A DNA stretch of 64,000 bases from Pseudotamlana agarivorans (lineage in GTDB: Bacteria > Bacteroidota > Bacteroidia > Flavobacteriales > Flavobacteriaceae): positions 248,001 to 312,000 of the forward strand of contig NZ_LXEI01000002.1 in NCBI RefSeq assembly GCF_001642835.1. The letters run 5' to 3'. The notes below the pieces were generated by a model. That model did not search any database, had not been told where the DNA came from, and worked only from the letters and a program-made list of their open reading frames with translations. The position numbers were made by a program, and so were the translations under genes. This document shows positions 34,273-42,574 of the stretch, piece by piece (the stretch's first letter is position 1; every line of letters begins with the position of its first letter).

Positions 34273-35316
34273 ATGTATATAAAAAAGATACTTCTTGCTA
34301 TTGTTGGTTTAGGGCTTGTTGCCGCCGTGTTTTTTGCAAATTTTGTTTATAAGGCAATGCTAAAGCCTAATACTGCTTTTAACAATGAATCTGCTTACAT
34401 TTTTGTACCTACTCAAGCAACTTATCAAGATGTAAGAGCTCAATTAGAGCCTTTATTAATCGACATCGAGACTTTTGATGATCTAGCGAAACAGAAAAAA
34501 TACATATCTAACATTAAAGCTGGTCGTTTTGAGATAAAAAAGGGCATGAATAATAATGATATTATTAATTCTATAAGAAGTAGAAATTTGCCTATTCGAG
34601 TTTCATTTAATAATCAAGAATCTCTTGAAAAGCTTGCAGGACGTGTTTCCGAGCAAATCGAAGCTGATAGTCTATCTTTATTAACAGCGATGACTGATGC
34701 GACTTTTTTAAAAAACAATGGATTTAGTTCTGCTACAGCACTAGGAATGTATGTGCCTAATAGTTATGAGTTTTTCTGGAATACCTCTGCTGAAGGTTTT
34801 AGAGATCGCATGTTAAAAGAATACAAAGCTTTTTGGAACGATTCCAGACTTAAAAAAGCGAAAGCAATAGGATTATCTCAAGATCAAGTGATTGCTTTAG
34901 CGTCTATCGTTCATGAAGAGTCAAAGCAAGCTGCCGAATTACCTAGAATTGCAGGGGTGTACATGAATAGAATTAAAGTGGGCATGCCTTTACAGGCCGA
35001 TCCTACGCTTAAATATGCAGCTTACCAATTGCCAGAATATAAAGATACCGTAATTAAACGTGTATTAAATGTACACAAGGAAATCGAGTCTCCTTATAAT
35101 ACATACCTTCACACAGGATTACCTCCTGGACTTATAGCCATGCCAGATATCACTGCGATTGATGCTGTTTTAAATTACGAAAAACATGGTTATTATTATT
35201 TTGTAGCCGATGCAAAACGTTTAGGTTTTCACAAGTTTGCAAAAACATTGGCTCAGCATAATAGGAACGCTGCAGAATATTGGCGTTACCTTTCTTCACA
35301 AGGTATTAGAAAATAG
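34273..35316 (+). CDS. mltG: Endolytic murein transglycosylase MltG
   Basis: A 347-residue inner-membrane enzyme that cuts nascent glycan strands and sets their length. An N-terminal membrane segment (about residues 5-27) is followed by a LysM-like subdomain and the YceG domain, with the catalytic glutamate in LASIVHEESKQAAELPRIAG, then YMNRIKVGMPLQADPTLKYA and SPYNTYLHTGLPPGLIA. The ATG follows the stop of the GNAT gene with no spacer. The long non-coding gap that follows shows no obvious terminator. Confidence 0.95.
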   Translation: MYIKKILLAIVGLGLVAAVFFANFVYKAMLKPNTAFNNESAYIFVPTQATYQDVRAQLEPLLIDIETFDDLAKQKKYISNIKAGRFEIKKGMNNNDIINSIRSRNLPIRVSFNNQESLEKLAGRVSEQIEADSLSLLTAMTDATFLKNNGFSSATALGMYVPNSYEFFWNTSAEGFRDRMLKEYKAFWNDSRLKKAKAIGLSQDQVIALASIVHEESKQAAELPRIAGVYMNRIKVGMPLQADPTLKYAAYQLPEYKDTVIKRVLNVHKEIESPYNTYLHTGLPPGLIAMPDITAIDAVLNYEKHGYYYFVADAKRLGFHKFAKTLAQHNRNAAEYWRYLSSQGIRK

Positions 35317-35373
35317 TTTTTTGTTTTGTGACTTTTAAAACATCCGTTTAATCCAACTTTACGTATAAAGTCA

Positions 35374-35389
35374 AATTGAATATTCAATT
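35374..35389. repeat. 16-bp perfect palindrome in a 618-bp gap
   Basis: AATTGAATATTCAATT is its own reverse complement. It lies 58 bp past mltG, has no T-run, and could be an operator or a transcript-end hairpin. Elsewhere in 35317-35876 I see no gene: an ORF on the minus strand (35591-35800) is low-complexity and not convincing. Confidence 0.4.
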
Positions 35390-35876
35390 GGGATCTAGGA
35401 CATGCTATGTCGTAAATTTTGATTGAAAATAGGTGTAACTTTAATTAAGTTTTTAAGTTGAGATGCAGAAAAATGACTTTCTAAGGTGTTTTTACAACTA
35501 TTTTGAGTTAAAAATATTATAGAAATGACATCTGTTCTGTCAACTGATTGTTAATATAAGGGACGAATAAAAGTCATTAGAATTCGTAATTTATGTTAAA
35601 GTTTGAGTCCTATTTATAGGATGTTTTTCTAGCTTGAGGCTAAGTAAAATGCCGAATAAATAGTGATTTGTAAAGTGTAAGTTTCTGTTTTTTAAAATGT
35701 TATAATTTGTTAATGTTTTAAGATTGAATGAAATAAAGTCATAGTTTTGGACGTTTACAGACGAATTTATGATGGATTTAATCTTAATGATTGAACTCAT
35801 TTTGTAGAAAATGTTTAATAGAAACCAGTGTATTTCGTCTATTGTTCAATAAAAAGAAACAGTTAAACGATTAATT

Positions 35877-35906
35877 TTGAAGTTACTGATAAAAGGCTTA
35901 ATTTTG
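35877..35906 (+). promoter_or_regulatory. Promoter TTG-N19-TAATTTTG of the lysozyme-like gene
   Basis: TTG (35877-35879), exactly 19 bp, then TAATTTTG (35899-35906). This is the best match to the Bacteroidetes housekeeping promoter in the window. It predicts a leader of about 50 nt before the ATG at 35965. Confidence 0.7.
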
Positions 35907-35964
35907 CCGGCTCAAATTTCAAAGGTGGTTTTAATTGAAAAACACACCGAAAAAATTTAAAATT

Positions 35965-36621
35965 ATGGTTAAAAATATTGGAAGTATTGGAATTATCGCA
36001 CTTACAATATCAACACTAGCGTATTTCTCATTTCAATCAAATGAAACTTTTGATTCTGGTAAATATTCAACTGAAGGTTTAGATTTAGATTATACCGTAA
36101 GTTTGGATGTTATAGATGAAAGTACAGCGCCTCAAAAATATAACGAGGAAACTTTCACCCCTTACTTAGGAAAATCATTTGTTGGTTTTAAAGAAGCTTT
36201 AGCTTTTAAGGAGTCAAGAGGGAAATATACAGTAGTGAATACTTATGGGTACTTGGGGAAGTATCAATTTGGAAAAGGGACTTTAAAACTGTTAGGGGTT
36301 ACGAATCCAGATCACTTTTTAAACAGTCCTAGTTTACAGGAAAATGCCTTTATCGCCAATACAGCACGTAATAAATGGATTTTAAGGCGTGATATTAAAA
36401 ACTTTGTTGGTAAAAAGGTGAATGGTATTTTGGTTACAGAATCTGGAATCCTTGCAGCAGCACATTTAGCTGGTCCTGGTAGTGTGAAAAAATTCTTAAG
36501 AAGTTACGGTATCGATAATTTTGCCGATGGTTATGGAACAACTGTTGGTCATTATATGAAACGTTTTTCTGGTTACGATACGTCGTTTATCAAACCAGAT
36601 AAAAAAGCTAAAGCGATTTAA
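35965..36621 (+). CDS. Exported lysozyme-like (transglycosylase-type) protein
   Basis: A 218-residue protein from the ATG at 35965 (MVKNIGSIGIIALTIS); a TTG at 35935 would add ten residues. One N-terminal hydrophobic segment acts as signal or anchor. The region KEALAFKESRGKYTVVNTYG, followed by GKYQFGKGTL and AAAHLAGPGSVKKFL, resembles lytic transglycosylase/lysozyme-like folds, with the Glu of FKESRG as the likely catalytic acid. Close relatives carry names such as peptidoglycan-binding protein, but no LysM repeat is visible here. It may remodel peptidoglycan. A hairpin at 36648-36682 follows. Confidence 0.75.
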   Translation: MVKNIGSIGIIALTISTLAYFSFQSNETFDSGKYSTEGLDLDYTVSLDVIDESTAPQKYNEETFTPYLGKSFVGFKEALAFKESRGKYTVVNTYGYLGKYQFGKGTLKLLGVTNPDHFLNSPSLQENAFIANTARNKWILRRDIKNFVGKKVNGILVTESGILAAAHLAGPGSVKKFLRSYGIDNFADGYGTTVGHYMKRFSGYDTSFIKPDKKAKAI

Positions 36622-36628
36622 TACGTCT

Positions 36629-37342
36629 TTAACTTTTATGAATAATAAATAAGGTAGGTCTTTTATGAAGGTCTACCTTATTATTTTTCCAATCGTTAGC
36701 TGTTTGTGTTTTGATGAATTCTGTAGGTAAAGTGATGTCACAAGCCACACAAATTTGAGTGTTATTTTCTAAAATATTCGCTAAGTCTTCAATCATTTTA
36801 TTGTTTCGGTAGGGTGTTTCAATAAATAATTGTGATTGATCTTGTTCGTAAGATAAGCGCTCTAAACGTTTAATTTCAGCTTTACGTTCGCCTTTATCAA
36901 TAGGTAAATATCCATTGAAGGCAAAACTCTGTCCGTTCATACCAGAACTCATCATCGCCATAAGTATGGATGATGGTCCTACTAAAGGCACAACTTTTAT
37001 GTTTTTATCATGAGCGATTTTAACAACATCGGCTCCAGGATCGGCAACTCCAGGGCATCCCGCTTCCGATAAAAGCCCTACTGAAGTCCCTGATAAACAC
37101 GGATCTAAAAAGCTTGGCAAATCAGCTTCATTCGTAAATTTGTTTAAAAGAAAAAGTTTTAACGAAGGTTGAGGTTTGTCCGGGCAAATCTTTTTAATAA
37201 AGCGTCTTGCTGTTTTTTCATTCTCAACAATAAAGATGTCGATTTGCTCTATGGTGTTTTTTACCGTAATGGGTAACACTTCCATAGGGTTGTTATCACC
37301 TAAAGTCGTTGGAATTAAATAAAGTTTGCCGTGGTTTGTCAT
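36629..37342 (-). CDS. RsmI-like SAM-dependent methyltransferase (tetrapyrrole methylase fold)
   Basis: A 237-residue methylase. Family marks are KLYLIPTTLGD, IVENEKTARRFI, VGLLSEAGCPGVADPGADVV, VVPLVGPSSILMAMMSSGM and QLFIETPYRNNKMIE. The fold and motifs match RsmI, which 2'-O-methylates C1402 of 16S rRNA. Bacteroidetes usually carry a longer standard RsmI plus this shorter paralogue, so the target here is uncertain. It is the third gene of a dnaA-phosphatase-methylase operon. A hairpin (36648-36682) lies inside its 3' coding end. Confidence 0.85.
   Translation of the reverse strand: MTNHGKLYLIPTTLGDNNPMEVLPITVKNTIEQIDIFIVENEKTARRFIKKICPDKPQPSLKLFLLNKFTNEADLPSFLDPCLSGTSVGLLSEAGCPGVADPGADVVKIAHDKNIKVVPLVGPSSILMAMMSSGMNGQSFAFNGYLPIDKGERKAEIKRLERLSYEQDQSQLFIETPYRNNKMIEDLANILENNTQICVACDITLPTEFIKTQTANDWKNNKVDLHKRPTLFIIHKS
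36648..36688. terminator. Hairpin terminator between convergent genes, inside coding sequence
   Basis: AATAAGGTAG (36648-36657) pairs with CTACCTTATT (36673-36682), followed by ATTTTT on the plus strand. It terminates the lysozyme-like gene but lies within the last ~20 codons of the convergent methylase gene. Confidence 0.7.
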
Positions 37343-37346
37343 TATA

Positions 37347-37802
37347 TTAAGACCTTAAGTCGTTTGCAATTTTTTCGCAGGCTTCTTCAAGCATGTTATA
37401 CACATTTTGAAAACCTTCATCTCCACCATAATAGGGATCGGGAACATCAAAATTTTGATTTGGATACACTTCGTTTAAGATGTATTTCACTTTTTTACGG
37501 TCGTCATCATTTCTAGCCAGTTTAAGTGCGTTTTGATAATTAGAAGCATCCATCACATAAATGTAATCAAACTTATCAAAATCTGAAACTACAAGTTGCC
37601 TGCCGCGAAGATTCGAAATGTCTAAACCATCCTTCTTAGCGACTTCAACCGAGCGCCTATCTGGAGAGGCTCCAATATGGTAACTGGCAGTGCCAGCAGA
37701 ATCTACGTAAAATCCTTCAGATGGGAGTTTAGATTTTAGGATGCCTTCAGCTAGGGGAGAACGGCAAATGTTTCCCAGGCAAACCATCAGTATATTAATC
37801 AT
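37347..37802 (-). CDS. Low molecular weight protein-tyrosine phosphatase
   Basis: A 151-residue cytoplasmic phosphatase with the C-x5-R-S loop VCLGNICRSPLAEG at the N-terminus and the general-acid aspartate in VPDPYYGGDEGF near the C-terminus. Such enzymes dephosphorylate tyrosine kinases that control capsule export, and other proteins. It lies 12 bp downstream of dnaA and 4 bp upstream of the RsmI-like gene, an order I associate with Flavobacteriaceae. The link to dnaA appears positional only. Confidence 0.94.
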   Translation of the reverse strand: MINILMVCLGNICRSPLAEGILKSKLPSEGFYVDSAGTASYHIGASPDRRSVEVAKKDGLDISNLRGRQLVVSDFDKFDYIYVMDASNYQNALKLARNDDDRKKVKYILNEVYPNQNFDVPDPYYGGDEGFQNVYNMLEEACEKIANDLRS

Positions 37803-37814
37803 GATTTAAAAGTT

Positions 37815-39242
37815 TTAAACCGAAAGTTTTTTAGTAATGTCTTCAACATACTTTTTGAATTGTTTGTCTGTTGAAGATAAATTATCCACTGTTTTGCAAG
37901 CATGTAATACGGTGGCATGATCTCTTTTTCCTATTTGAGATCCAATACTAGCTAAAGAAGCTTTAGTGTATTTTTTAGCAAAAAACATAGCCAATTGTCT
38001 GGCTTGAACGATATGGCGTTTTCTTGTTTTAGACTGTAAAGTGTCGATATCCATTTGGAAATAATCGGATACCACTTTTTGGATGTAGTCTATAGAAACT
38101 TCGCGTTTTGTGTTTTTTACAAATTTCTCAACAATAACACGCGCTAAGTCAATCGTAATTTCCTTTTTGTTGAAAGAAGACTGAGCAATTAAAGAAATGA
38201 TAGCGCCTTCAAGTTCACGAACATTCGATTTGATGTTTTTAGCCACATAATCGATAATTTCCTCTGGCATTTCAACACCATCTCGGTATAGTTTGTTCTT
38301 CAGGATGGAAACTCGGGTTTCGAAATCAGGATTTTGTAACTCTGCAGATAATCCCCATTTAAAACGAGACAGTAAGCGTTGTTCAATATCTTGCATATCA
38401 ACAGGAGCCTTGTCACTTGTCAATATAACTTGTTTGCCGTTTTGGTGCAAATGGTTAAATATGTGAAAGAAAACGTCTTGAGTTCCTGTTTTTCCAGAAA
38501 GGAATTGAACATCATCAATAATTAAAACATCAATAATTTGATAAAAATGGATGAAATCATTTCTGTTGTTCTTTTTAACGGCATCTATATATTGTTGCGT
38601 GAATTTTTCAGCTGAAATATATAAAACGGTTTTTTCTGGATATTTATCTTTAATATCAACACCAATAGCATGAGCTAAGTGTGTTTTTCCTAAACCAACT
38701 CCTCCAAAAATTAATAAGGGGTTGAAAGAAGTTCCTCCAGGTTTGGCTGCTACAGCTAATCCAGCACTTCGTGCCAATCTGTTAGAGTCACCTTCTAAGA
38801 AATTTTCAAAACTGTAATTCGGATTTAGTTGCGATTCAATCTTTACATTTCTAATGCCTGGAATGACAAACGGATTGCGTAATTCTGGGCTCTTATTATT
38901 TAAAGGAATATCAACATTTTGCGATTTTACAGCCGAGCGGTTCGCACTTGGAATTTTTTCAGTGAAGGGTTGTTTGTTGCCATAAGTGTTTTCCATTTTA
39001 ATAATGTAAACCAACTTGGCGGTTTCTCCTAACTCCTTGGTGAGTGAAACTTTTAGGATTTTCACATAGTGTTCTTCAAGCCATTCGTAGAAAAATTTAC
39101 TCGGTACTTGAATACTTAATGCAGTGCCCGTTAGTTTAACTGCTACAATAGGTTCAAACCAAGTTTTGTAGGCTTGCGGTTGGATATTATCCTTTATAAA
39201 TTCAAGACAGTTATTCCATACCGATTGCGCAGTTACACTCAT
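37815..39242 (-). CDS. dnaA: Chromosomal replication initiator protein DnaA
   Basis: A 475-residue AAA+ ATPase that binds DnaA boxes and opens the origin. Domain I begins SVWNNCLEFIKDNIQPQAYKTW-like residues (19 of them visible before WF). Domain III has Walker A FGGVGLGKTHLAHAIG and Walker B VLIIDDVQFL. Domain IV has the signature KRDHATVLHACKTV. Two hairpins lie upstream, at 39282-39300 and 39397-39410. The second reads GTAGC-TTCG-GCTAC on the dnaA strand, a stable UUCG tetraloop that could fall in the leader. I find no DnaA-box cluster, so this is not evidence for oriC here. Confidence 0.98.
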   Translation of the reverse strand: MSVTAQSVWNNCLEFIKDNIQPQAYKTWFEPIVAVKLTGTALSIQVPSKFFYEWLEEHYVKILKVSLTKELGETAKLVYIIKMENTYGNKQPFTEKIPSANRSAVKSQNVDIPLNNKSPELRNPFVIPGIRNVKIESQLNPNYSFENFLEGDSNRLARSAGLAVAAKPGGTSFNPLLIFGGVGLGKTHLAHAIGVDIKDKYPEKTVLYISAEKFTQQYIDAVKKNNRNDFIHFYQIIDVLIIDDVQFLSGKTGTQDVFFHIFNHLHQNGKQVILTSDKAPVDMQDIEQRLLSRFKWGLSAELQNPDFETRVSILKNKLYRDGVEMPEEIIDYVAKNIKSNVRELEGAIISLIAQSSFNKKEITIDLARVIVEKFVKNTKREVSIDYIQKVVSDYFQMDIDTLQSKTRKRHIVQARQLAMFFAKKYTKASLASIGSQIGKRDHATVLHACKTVDNLSSTDKQFKKYVEDITKKLSV

Positions 39243-39396
39243 TTTTGTTAATATAGATTTTAATTGTTAGTTTAGAAATCAGCGAAAATCGAACTTTCGC
39301 ACCCTCTTTAATAGTGGGGCAAATATGTGAACAAAAATCTTAAAAAAAAAATCAATAGCTATTGAATATTTAGATTTTTTTACGCATGTTTAACCC

Positions 39397-39410
39397 GTAG
39401 CCGAAGCTAC
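39397..39410. promoter_or_regulatory. UUCG-type hairpin upstream of dnaA / thioesterase gene
   Basis: GTAGC-CGAA-GCTAC on the plus strand reads GTAGC-TTCG-GCTAC on the minus strand, a classic C(UUCG)G tetraloop. It is 155 bp upstream of dnaA and 17 bp upstream of the thioesterase ATG. Whether it is transcribed in either direction is unknown. Confidence 0.4.
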
Positions 39411-39426
39411 AAAAAAATATCCACTT

Positions 39427-39831
39427 ATGAAGATGAAATTCGATGAAATACAAATAAGAGTTCGTTATGGTGAAACCGACCAAATGGGGGTCGTTTATCA
39501 CGGAAACTACGCGTTATACCTTGAAATGGGGCGTATTGAGTGGCTTCGTAAGATAGGCGTGTCATATAAAAAAATGGAAGAGGATGGTATCATGTTACCA
39601 GTTGTTTCTATGACCTTAAACTATAAAAAATCAGCGGGTTATGATGATGTAATTAATGTAAAAACACAACTCAAAAAGATCCCTTCTGTAAAGATTGAAT
39701 TTGACTATGAAATTACCAACTCAAAGGGTGAAATTTTAACCACAGCGAGTACCGTTTTAGTTTTTATCGACAAAAAAACGAATAAGCCCACAAGACCGCC
39801 AAAATATATTTTAGACGCTATTGGTGATTAA
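39427..39831 (+). CDS. Acyl-CoA thioesterase (4-hydroxybenzoyl-CoA thioesterase / YbgC family)
   Basis: A 134-residue hotdog-fold thioesterase. The start IRVRYGETDQMGVVYHGNYA contains the catalytic Asp and the family motif, followed by YLEMGRIEWLRKIG. YbgC-type enzymes hydrolyse short-chain or hydroxyacyl-CoA and associate with acyl carrier protein and phospholipid metabolism. The gene is convergent with the YigZ gene, one base apart, and divergent from dnaA. No Tol-Pal genes are adjacent, unlike in Proteobacteria. Confidence 0.92.
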   Translation: MKMKFDEIQIRVRYGETDQMGVVYHGNYALYLEMGRIEWLRKIGVSYKKMEEDGIMLPVVSMTLNYKKSAGYDDVINVKTQLKKIPSVKIEFDYEITNSKGEILTTASTVLVFIDKKTNKPTRPPKYILDAIGD

Positions 39832-39832
39832 C

Positions 39833-40441
39833 TTAAAGTGTTTTTATTTTTATTTCATATAGATTATTAAAAATCTCGAAAATTGATGAAGCATCTTTTT
39901 TTCTTACCGTTATGGTAATCTGACAATCCAGTTCTAATTTTTGGTGCGTGATGTTTAATTTTTTCTCTTTGATGATCCTCATGACTGTATTCATGTTTTT
40001 ATAGTCAAATGTTATGAGGAAATCCTGATTAATGGTTTTCTTAATGATTTTTGCAGCCTCTAAAGAAATTTGTGCTGAAGTTCTATAGGCGCTAATAAGT
40101 CCGCCAACCCCTAACTTTACACCTCCAAAATAGCGCACTACAACAATGAGGACGTTTGTAACATCAAAAGACTGAATTTGACCATAAATAGGCATGCCTG
40201 CAGAATTACTTGGTTCGCCATCATCATTTGCCCGATAGGTGATTGTTTCTGTACCTAATTGGTAGGCATAGCACCAGTGTCTGGCCGAATGATGCTCCTT
40301 TTTAACATATGCCAAATGATTTTTGATCTCATCTTCATTAGTAACTGGAAATGCATACCCAAAGAACTTGCTGTTTTTTTCTTTGAATAAGGTAGGTTCA
40401 ATGGATTTAGCAATGGTTTTATAGGTGTCTTTTTCAGTCAA
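39833..40441 (-). CDS. IMPACT/YigZ family protein
   Basis: A 202-residue protein of the YigZ/IMPACT family. The N-terminal domain carries EKNSKFFGYAFPV, HHSARHWCYAYQLG, RANDDGEPSNSAGMPI and VVVRYFGGVKLGVGGLISAY, the conserved core. A C-terminal ferredoxin-like DUF1949-type domain follows. Eukaryotic IMPACT regulates translation through GCN1; the bacterial role is unknown. It is the last gene of a LEA2-ribD-HAD-yigZ run on the minus strand. Confidence 0.93.
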   Translation of the reverse strand: MTEKDTYKTIAKSIEPTLFKEKNSKFFGYAFPVTNEDEIKNHLAYVKKEHHSARHWCYAYQLGTETITYRANDDGEPSNSAGMPIYGQIQSFDVTNVLIVVVRYFGGVKLGVGGLISAYRTSAQISLEAAKIIKKTINQDFLITFDYKNMNTVMRIIKEKKLNITHQKLELDCQITITVRKKDASSIFEIFNNLYEIKIKTL

Positions 40442-40449
40442 AAAAATAT

Positions 40450-41064
40450 TTATTTAAAAAGGTTGCTTTTGGTTTCAAAAAGTGTGCACACATCTTCAGT
40501 GCCAGGAGTGATATGCCAAGTTTTAAAGTTTAGGTTATTGGCAGTTGCTATATTGTCTTTGTTGTCATCTATAAAAAGACATTCATTGGCCTTAATATTA
40601 TTGTCTGCTAAAACAAATTCAAAGATATCTGCATTAGGTTTTATAAGATTGATCTCGTGCGATAAGTAGAATTTGTCAAAACAGGCTTTGAATTCATCAA
40701 AAAATTCAACGTTTTGTTTGATGTACTCAATATGAAGCGCATTAGTGTTACTCAATAAAATGAGTTTGTAATCACCAGATTTTTTTAAGTCCTTAATAAA
40801 CTCTAATCGGTCTTTTGGGAAATCTTTCAGCATGTAATTCCAAAGATTCACCAATGCTTCTCTTGAAAGTTTTGGGAAGTTTTCAGAATAAAAATCTAAA
40901 AATTCTTCTGTGCTAATTAAGCCCTGTTCGTAAAAACTGTTGAAACCTAAAATTTCATCCGGAAAGCTGTCTATTTCCATGGTTTCAAAGGCGTTTTGTT
41001 GAGAGTCGGGAATATCTAAATTGATAAAAACATTACCAAAATCGAATATTATAGTATTAATCAT
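40450..41064 (-). CDS. HAD-superfamily hydrolase (subfamily IA)
   Basis: A 204-residue phosphatase-like enzyme. Motif I is IIFDFGNVFINLDI with the nucleophile Asp in FDFGNV, motif II LILLSNTNALH, and motif IV ECLFIDDNKDNIATA. The helical cap lies between motifs I and II. The YihX/epoxide-hydrolase-N-type subgroup dephosphorylates sugar phosphates such as glucose-1-phosphate; the substrate here is not known. Its start overlaps the end of ribD by 8 bp, so it is co-translated with ribD. A role as the pyrimidine phosphatase missing from the riboflavin pathway is conceivable from the position. Confidence 0.9.
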   Translation of the reverse strand: MINTIIFDFGNVFINLDIPDSQQNAFETMEIDSFPDEILGFNSFYEQGLISTEEFLDFYSENFPKLSREALVNLWNYMLKDFPKDRLEFIKDLKKSGDYKLILLSNTNALHIEYIKQNVEFFDEFKACFDKFYLSHEINLIKPNADIFEFVLADNNIKANECLFIDDNKDNIATANNLNFKTWHITPGTEDVCTLFETKSNLFK

Positions 41065-42061
41065 TGTTGTAAATTTTAAGAGTATCAGAAATGATGTTTT
41101 CTTCGTGAATTAGTTGACCAGAGAATCGTGGTGCTTTGGTGCCTTTTTGGAGGTGAACGGGCCCCGTGAAAACACGTGCCTCGTCCCAAAGATTTTCATC
41201 AATAAAGGTTTGTAAAGTTTGCGCGCCACCTTCAATAATGACAGAATTGATTTCCATGTTAAATAAATGGTCGCAAATTTGCGAAGCTATAGGTTTTGAG
41301 AAATCAATTTGGTCTTTAGTGATGCTTAAAGTTTTTGCTTCATTATTAAAAACAGCGAGGTCTTTGGAAAGCTTCTGGTTTTTATCAATGGCAATTCTAA
41401 TCGGGTTTTGTCCGGTCCAATCTCTAACAGTTAGGCTAGGGTTGTCTTCGATAACGGTGTTTGTACCAACTAGAATAGCTTGTTCTTCCATACGCCATTT
41501 ATGTACCAAAATTCTGGAATAGGGATTGGTAATCCAAACAGGAGCTTGGACTTCTTTTTTTTCTGGTGATAAAAAACCGTCTTGACTTTCGGCCCATTTT
41601 AAAATAATATAGGGACGTTGTTTATTATGAAAGGTGAAAAAGCGTTTGTGATGCGATTTACAGAGGCTTTCTAATACACCCACAGTAACATGACAACCGG
41701 CGTCCTTTAATTTGGTGATACCTTTACCCGCTACTTTTTCATTGTCATCGATACAACCAATGACGACCTTAGGGATTTGATGTTTGATGATTAAATCACT
41801 GCAAGGTGGGGTTTTTCCATGGTGTGAGCATGGTTCTAAGGTGACGTAAATGGTCGCTTCTTTAAGTAGGTCTTTATTTTCAACCGAATGGATGGCGTTA
41901 ACTTCTGCATGGTTTCCGCCGAATGGGCTGGTGAATCCTTCGCCAATAATTTTATGGTTATGAACAATAACACAGCCTACCATAGGGTTAGGTCTGGTGG
42001 AGCCTAATCCGTTTTTAGCAATTTCAATGCAGCGTTTTATATAGACTTCGTTAGTGTTCAC
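41057..42061 (-). CDS. ribD: Bifunctional pyrimidine deaminase/reductase RibD
   Basis: Catalyses the deamination and reduction steps of riboflavin synthesis. The N-terminal deaminase domain has the zinc motifs GGNHAEVNAIHSV and TLEPCSHHGKTPPCSDLI. The C-terminal reductase domain has RPYIILKWAESQDGFLSP and VIIEGGAQTLQTFIDENL. At 334 residues it is near the usual length (about 350-370). It lies 3 bp downstream of a LEA2-like lipoprotein gene and overlaps the HAD gene by 8 bp. No FMN riboswitch is seen upstream. Confidence 0.96.
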   Translation of the reverse strand: MNTNEVYIKRCIEIAKNGLGSTRPNPMVGCVIVHNHKIIGEGFTSPFGGNHAEVNAIHSVENKDLLKEATIYVTLEPCSHHGKTPPCSDLIIKHQIPKVVIGCIDDNEKVAGKGITKLKDAGCHVTVGVLESLCKSHHKRFFTFHNKQRPYIILKWAESQDGFLSPEKKEVQAPVWITNPYSRILVHKWRMEEQAILVGTNTVIEDNPSLTVRDWTGQNPIRIAIDKNQKLSKDLAVFNNEAKTLSITKDQIDFSKPIASQICDHLFNMEINSVIIEGGAQTLQTFIDENLWDEARVFTGPVHLQKGTKAPRFSGQLIHEENIISDTLKIYNND

Positions 42062-42064
42062 TAA

Positions 42065-42520
42065 TTATAGTTTTATTTCTATGTTTTCGGTTTTGTCAAT
42101 ATTATAGGTTCTAGAAAATCCAAAAACTTTATATTTTATATCTCCTTTATATTGTACTTTGATGTTTTTATTTAAAAAACTGCCCAAGATGCTGCTTAGG
42201 TTTTTACTACTAAACAAACTATCTGTTGGGATTTTTGAAGTCAAAGGAATTGAAAACTCCTTATTAGCCGGAACCTCAAAGGTCTCAGAAGTTACTGTTG
42301 CTATATCATTATCATTAACAAAAACTTTTAGTCCGTTGGTTGAAAGTTCGCCTCCAACAGAATTCGGGTTTTTAAAATGGGCTTCAGCATTTAAAATGAT
42401 GTATTGGGCATTGTATTCTGAAACTTTGACATGATGAACGCTTAGAAATTCAGGTTTTTCTTGAACTGAACAACTAAAAAGAGCTAAGCATAATGTTGAT
42501 AAGATTAATAGCTTTTTCAT
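42065..42520 (-). CDS. LEA type 2 (WHy-domain) lipoprotein
   Basis: A 151-residue predicted lipoprotein. The N-terminus MKKLLILSTLCLALFSC gives a lipobox (LFSC) near residue 17. The mature part is a single immunoglobulin-like WHy/LEA2 domain (LNAEAHFKNPNSVGGELSTN, VPANKEFSIPLTSKIP). LEA2 domains are linked to desiccation stress, but in bacteria their role is not established. It is the first gene of the run ending with yigZ and is divergent from the GNAT gene at 42575, with a 54-bp gap. Confidence 0.85.
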   Translation of the reverse strand: MKKLLILSTLCLALFSCSVQEKPEFLSVHHVKVSEYNAQYIILNAEAHFKNPNSVGGELSTNGLKVFVNDNDIATVTSETFEVPANKEFSIPLTSKIPTDSLFSSKNLSSILGSFLNKNIKVQYKGDIKYKVFGFSRTYNIDKTENIEIKL

Positions 42521-42574
42521 TTCTATTTAGTTTTGATTTGGCGTATCTTCACGTATTCTTAAAGGCTAATTAAA

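Noticed and set aside
35591-35800. 69-codon frame on the minus strand in the mltG-lysozyme gap
   Set aside because: Low-complexity AT-rich composition, no domain, no promoter or terminator in register.
37882-37890. TTATCCACT, a near DnaA box, as a sign of oriC
   Set aside because: A single site inside the dnaA coding region with no cluster or AT-rich unwinding tract; insufficient for an origin.
41057-42061. FMN riboswitch for ribD
   Set aside because: The gene upstream is only 3 bp away, and no FMN-element-like conserved sequence was seen before the LEA2 gene.
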